A stretch of DNA of 64,000 bases. It comes from an uncultured Bacteroidia bacterium. GTDB taxonomy: Bacteria > Bacteroidota > Bacteroidia > Bacteroidales > Prolixibacteraceae. The notes under the pieces are model-generated. The model was not told the origin of the DNA. It worked only from the letters and a program-made list of their open reading frames with translations, and did no database searches. How positions within the stretch are numbered: the stretch's first letter is position 1; every line of letters begins with the position of its first letter. The stretch spans positions 30,873-94,872 of the forward strand of contig CAIVCR010000012.1 in assembly GCA_903904515.1 (NCBI GenBank), given 5' to 3'. Both the position numbers and the translations under genes were made by a program. Positions 62,948 to 64,000 of the stretch are shown piece by piece.

Positions 62948-64000
62948 TCAGATCTCCAACCGCTGGATGAGCCGTTCAAAAAATCGGGATTTTATCTGCT
63001 CACTGGCCATCACCTGTTTAATCGGAGGAAGTTTCAGTAAAACCCCCAATACAGCAGCAAGTGCTCTGTGACTAAACAGTACCCTGTTATCAAAAATCAG
63101 GTGCTGCAATTTACCCCTTTCAAGGGCCATCACTACCGCTTTGTGCACACCGTTCATTGGAGTAAGAACCCTCCTGGTACGTGATTTCAACAGGATACTA
63201 TTTGAGGTACAATTTCGCGCACAGACACCACATCCAAGACATCTCTCTTCGTTGAGCACAGCCTTTTTACGACCAGGATGGTGCGGATCATTGGCAGAAA
63301 CCAGAGTCATCGCCTCGACCGGGCAAACAGTTACACATTTAGTACATCCATTGCATTTAGACTCGTTAATGGAAGGAATAAAATTGGTTGTATGGACTGG
63401 ATTTAAAATTGCAAACCGTCGGGCAGCAATCATTGCCTCGCAACAACAGCCACAACAATTGCAGATAAAATTAACCTCTTCACGCACATTTTCGCCAAAT
63501 TGAACCAAATTGTAAGCATAAGCCTGTTGCAATAGATCAAGGCATTCACTACGATCAATCTGGCGGGCATGACCATATTTGGTAAGCGATGCTGCTGTAG
63601 TATTAAATGTCATACAGATCTCCATCGGAGCATCACAGCTTTTGCCAACATGCGACATTTTATGACGGCAATAACACAACCCCACGCCGATGTGATGAGC
63701 AGTTTGAATCACTTCAGTAGCTCGTTCATAATCGAGGACATGCAAGGCATTTTCCGCTGACAAAGCTGATTCGTTCACAAAAACCCGCCCAAGCTGTGTC
63801 TCGCCGCGGGTAAAAAGCTCACGGATAAAATCCTCTTCGACATTCATGTACTGGTAGAAAAGTTCACTTAGCATTTTCTGATCAATATCATTCCGAATGC
63901 GCATCATTGAAAACTCGAAGAATCCGGCCATTGGCGGGGGAAGCGTATAATACTGCTCACCGTTTTGTTCGATATCGACAAGTAAAGCGCGCCCTGCCAG
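62948..64000 (-). CDS. 4Fe-4S dicluster ferredoxin-like protein, 5' end outside the window
   Basis: The C-terminal 350 residues of a cytoplasmic iron-sulfur protein; the frame is open to the window edge, so the Met at 63931 is probably internal. Residues ahead of it (LPPPMAGFFEFSMMR) continue the fold. A Cys-rich middle (CYCRHKMSHVGKSCDAPMEICM, ICNCCGCCCEAM) precedes a bacterial 2[4Fe-4S] ferredoxin domain with CNGCTKCVTVCPVEA and CLGCGVCARNCTSNS. It resembles ferredoxin-like redox proteins of anaerobes whose partner is unknown. It probably passes electrons between unknown oxidoreductases. Confidence 0.82.
   Translation of the reverse strand: MAGRALLVDIEQNGEQYYTLPPPMAGFFEFSMMRIRNDIDQKMLSELFYQYMNVEEDFIRELFTRGETQLGRVFVNESALSAENALHVLDYERATEVIQTAHHIGVGLCYCRHKMSHVGKSCDAPMEICMTFNTTAASLTKYGHARQIDRSECLDLLQQAYAYNLVQFGENVREEVNFICNCCGCCCEAMIAARRFAILNPVHTTNFIPSINESKCNGCTKCVTVCPVEAMTLVSANDPHHPGRKKAVLNEERCLGCGVCARNCTSNSILLKSRTRRVLTPMNGVHKAVVMALERGKLQHLIFDNRVLFSHRALAAVLGVLLKLPPIKQVMASEQIKSRFFERLIQRLEI

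Overview
The window comes from the chromosome of a Bacteroidota bacterium. Several things point there: many promoter matches to the Bacteroidota -7 element TAnnTTTG, type IX secretion sorting domains of both kinds (type A at 31855-34053, type B/CHU_C at 59510-60814), families largely confined to the phylum (DUF4290, DUF3109, GH97, CHU_C), and lipoproteins with typical Cys lipoboxes. A HydG-like radical SAM enzyme, a phosphotransbutyrylase/butyrate kinase pair and a multi-ferredoxin protein suggest an anaerobic or fermentative way of life. GH97, GH95, a CE15-type esterase and a Tat-exported oxidoreductase next to a probable sugar-acting enzyme suggest growth on complex polysaccharides. I see no phage, insertion sequence or CRISPR array.

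Layout. 1-8240: a GH97 glycosidase with the start of an MFS permease, a HydG-like maturase whose C-terminal cluster motif is altered, an HD hydrolase, an orphan sugar-binding lipoprotein, and gpmI with a DUF3109 gene. 8256-16126: DUF1573 protein, M28 peptidase, RidA-like protein, then an unusual translationally coupled pair (a repeat protein fused to an inactive-looking GH16-like domain, plus a small PAS protein), an RsmF-type methyltransferase and a DMT transporter. 16629-20463: a divergent pair of Tat-signal proteins and tRNA-Ser(GGA). 20771-31428: M16 peptidase, uppP, CvfB-like RNA-binding protein, ptb-buk, CE15-type esterase and a free-standing threonyl-tRNA editing domain. 31855-38393: a T9SS-secreted lysyl-endopeptidase-like protease, then a BtuFCD/FecBCD-type ABC uptake operon that ends with two tandem NTF2-like lipoproteins. 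38621-45732: GH95, then housekeeping genes on the minus strand (grpE-dnaJ, a TlpA-like thioredoxin, DUF4290-murA). 45869-56349: a 10.5-kb minus-strand operon for exported and outer-membrane proteins. 56715-64000: UvrD/PcrA helicase, a CHU_C protein with DUF493 and DUF6132 genes, tilS and a truncated 4Fe-4S protein.

The best candidate for an undescribed system is the five-gene surface operon at 45869-56349: two related Ig/TANFOR-like proteins, a 1415-residue DUF11/SdrD_B protein, a beta-barrel and an OmpA-family anchor. The 610- and 1415-residue proteins share a Cys-rich domain I cannot name. The smaller Ig-like gene appears frameshifted: its natural C-terminus (43 codons) is intact in another frame at 47436-47567. 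The second candidate is the repeat/GH16-like protein coupled to a PAS protein at 11419-13541. Several intergenic regions carry palindromic or periodic repeats, including three AT-rich arrays with a 10-bp period, two of them directly upstream of polysaccharide-degradation genes.
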